A stretch of DNA of 64,000 bases from Syngnathus acus. Its lineage: Eukaryota; Chordata; Actinopteri; Syngnathiformes; Syngnathidae. Position 1 is the stretch's first letter, and each line of letters starts with the position of its first letter. The translations under genes were made by a program, and so were the position numbers. Location: positions 21,639,956-21,703,955 of the forward strand of contig NC_051095.1 of NCBI RefSeq assembly GCF_901709675.1, in the 5' to 3' direction. Shown in pieces: positions 61,795 through 64,000 of the stretch. The notes under the pieces are model-generated. The model was not told the origin of the DNA. It was given only the letters and a program-made list of their open reading frames with translations, and searched no databases.

Positions 61795-62088
61795 AGCCTC
61801 GCGGGTATAACAGCCGCCCATGCACGATACTTGCTTGTCTGCAAGCTGCCCCCAGAGTCCCACAATCGACCACCTCGAGGCACGGAGCATGGTCCACTCA
61901 GACACAATGTTTTCCGCCTACCCCGGGACGGGGGAACAATTTGGAATTTGAAACTCTTTTCGACAGGGGATTCTGCCAGATGTTCCCAATAGGAACCTTA
62001 GGTGACCTTGCCAGGGGCATTAAGCCCCAGAAAACTTAACTCCTAGGATCATTGAGACGCGTAAACCCCTCCAAGGTTATGGCTCAAG
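61795..62088 (-). mobile_element. Rex3-like derivative, leader fused to internal coding segment
   Basis: On the minus strand a 5' leader segment (TGGAGGGGTTTACGCGTCTC, ATGATCCTAGGAGTTAAGTT, TCTGGGGCTTAATGCCCCTG) matches 49350-49430 of the full element. It is then joined to ATCTGGCAGAATCCCCTGTC, TTCCCCCGTCCCGG and GTGTCTGAGTGGACC, which match about 50558-50660. Roughly 1.1 kb between is missing. It is diverged and non-coding, and lies next to the SINE head. Confidence 0.65.
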
Positions 62089-63813
62089 AAGGACCTTTTA
62101 GACTCAGATTTCCAAATACCCTTTTATTTTTATTATCAAGTTTGAATGTTATTGTTAATCCTTTTCTATTAGTTTTTCACTCGTACACGTCATCTTAAGT
62201 CTGTGCCACGTATTTATGAGATAATAATGGCAACGAGGAAGAGCAGATGAGACGACGCAATGCGTTCGCATGTAAGGGAGCCTGTTTGGATTTGAGAAGA
62301 AAAGAGATGCTCTTCATAAGATGTTTGTCATGTGTAATTGTTGCAAATGCCCTGTAATATATAACGAGGACACAACATTGTTGCATCTCGTCCGTTGTGC
62401 CAATGTAGTCTTCAGCTGCGAAAGCCCGCACCCATTAAGTGAGATCAGTGTGACATAACTTGCTTCTTTTCTTTTAAGGACACACACCATCTTGATCATG
62501 ATACTTATTTGATTTGAATAAAAAAAACATGTACTGATTAATTATGGAAATATATTAATAGTGTCCCTTACATCAAAGATATATGAAAGCAAGAAAAACA
62601 ACAGCTTACGTTAAATCATTATTGTAAAACATTTCCGATGCAATAATGTCACTACACTCATGGAACAACAGTAAAAGTGTCAACTTTTAATTGTTAAAAT
62701 AACCCATTTAGCCTCAATCTATGCATCGAGCCAATTAGAATTAAACCATACCATAATGTGTGTAATATATCACTTACAAAATTGTTTGGGTATATTTTCT
62801 TTTCTTTGTGAGCCTTGCTTCATCGAACAAATCAATAGGAGTCCCAATGTGTCAATGAGGCTCCAAAACTCAATTCCTCCACCTCTCAAATACTTGTCTC
62901 TTATTATCAATAGGTGTTTTCAGAGCGAGATCAGTATTAATGAAGTCTGTCTCTTTCTCTATTCACACCTTTTTATTGTGTATTGACATTTCTTTCTAGC
63001 CTTGTGAGAATAGCATATAAATCACCTTTATGGAGGCACCGAATAAAGTGGTAACTACAGCTTTGAAAGGCCATCAGAGCAACAAAGCTTGTGAAAAAAA
63101 GAAAAATGTAATAGGATTGTCTTTGTTACTTATCGACAACTTGTACTTTTTAAACAAGTAAGACAAACTTCCACATTTGTATATCATGATTGGCAGAGAA
63201 GGGACATTGTACTCAAGCCAATGGGACTGCTCAGCTGATCTCAATTTTAAAAACTGGCACATTTTGATTTTGGTGCTGATGCAAACTTCGTTTTGCCTGT
63301 TTGGAAATTTGCTACACGGTGGGCGATTTGGTGTTCTATGGGCATTTGCTCAGGTCATGTTCTGCACTCCGCTGATATGTGGTGGATGCCATAGTACAGC
63401 ATGTATCAAACTTTCTCAATTGTTGTAGGAATCAAGTCATTGAAAGTATTATTAATAATATTATTTTTGGATTTAACCCCTGGCTGTAGCAGAGCTATGG
63501 GATGGTAGGGAGTCAGAATCTCACACACGTATTATTATGGTTATGTATGAAAGGGGTGGAAAGGCAATCTCCAAGAGCCCACTTCAGAGATTTGACATTT
63601 TGTTGTCCAATTTCGACATAATCAGCCACCCATTTGGGTTGGCTTGCAGTTCCCTATTTACGTACTTTGTGCGTTTCCACATCCTGCACGGACTCCAGGA
63701 AATCTTTCCGCTTCTGCCATTTCAAGGATTGGGACTTTTAGGTGGAATAAAACCTTTGATTGAAGGCTAACCTTTGTTCACGCCCACAGACGCAAAACCC
63801 CAGTTGCAAAAAT
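62089..63813. other. Intergenic stretch without recognised genes
   Basis: About 1.7 kb of AT-rich sequence; no supported frame. Confidence 0.4.
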
Positions 63814-63966
63814 ACCAAGACCAAGGCTAGCTCTAGCCTGACAAGCCAAACCCATTGCTGTAGCAGCGATTGGGTCTGGTGGGGAGGCCCTTCACCGTCG
63901 TTCAGCTCAGCTCAAAATGAACCGTCGAATCAAATTCATTCACTTGCCGTGACGTATCCTTTGTTT
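63814..63966 (-). repeat. Dispersed repeat, family X copy 2
   Basis: On the minus strand GGATACGTCACGGCAAGTGA, ATTTGATTCGACGGTTCATT, TTGAGCTGAGC, CCCCACCAGACCCAATCGCT and GGTTTGGCTTGTCAGGCTAG match 46744-46876. It reaches nearly to the right edge of the window. Confidence 0.65.
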
Positions 63967-64000
63967 GCAATCCCTCAACATTCAAAATGACGATTGTTTA

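Overview
This window looks like teleost fish chromosomal DNA, probably from a percomorph-type fish. The evidence is intron-split coding sequence with GT-AG junctions, AT-rich non-coding DNA with few genes, long CA/TG, TCTG and CAAA microsatellites, and many dispersed repeats of fish type: a Rex3-like RTE retrotransposon ending in (GATG)n, L2/Rex1-like LINE fragments, hAT-type and palindromic MITEs, and Tigger/pogo and piggyBac remnants. The species cannot be named from the sequence. There are no operons or other prokaryotic signals.

Layout: the only well-supported host gene is on the minus strand between about 4.9 and 11.3 kb. It has a large 5' coding exon (8225-9891, 532 codons after the ATG at 9820) followed by three smaller exons (5953-6291, 5097-5223, 4896-5002). 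All junctions are canonical and stay in one reading frame, giving 723 codons so far, and the gene continues off the left edge. A CpG-rich block at about 11.0-11.4 kb with a GTAAG donor is a plausible promoter and 5' non-coding exon. The protein is Ser-rich and basic with no enzymatic domain inside the window. Its conserved-looking blocks tentatively recall the long N-terminal extension of the ASEF2/SPATA13 RhoGEF family, but this identity is unproven.

From about 11.5 to 64 kb I find no convincing host gene, only low-confidence exon-like islands (43792-43861 on plus; 4102-4351 on minus inside the left part). This part is intergenic or intronic DNA filled with transposons. The most informative is an essentially full-length Rex3/RTE element (49329-52707) with a perfect 12-bp target-site duplication but four frameshifts. 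Two shorter relatives (42262-42590 and 61795-62088) join its 5' leader directly to internal coding sequence. Others are an internally deleted Tigger-like element flanked by TA (54191-54906), a piggyBac transposase tail (29134-29345), a DIRS/Ty3-like reverse transcriptase scrap (60688-60960), L2-like LINE pieces (39060-39425, 59005-60120), a LINE tail (32105-32375), two near-identical hAT-type MITEs in opposite orientation (20546-20873, 58275-58599), and two MITEs sharing CCGTATTTT ends (26527-26768, 36085-36462).

No undescribed biological system is evident. The best leads are the unassigned gene, the Rex3-leader derivatives, and a candidate homeodomain-site-rich non-coding element near 48.6 kb.
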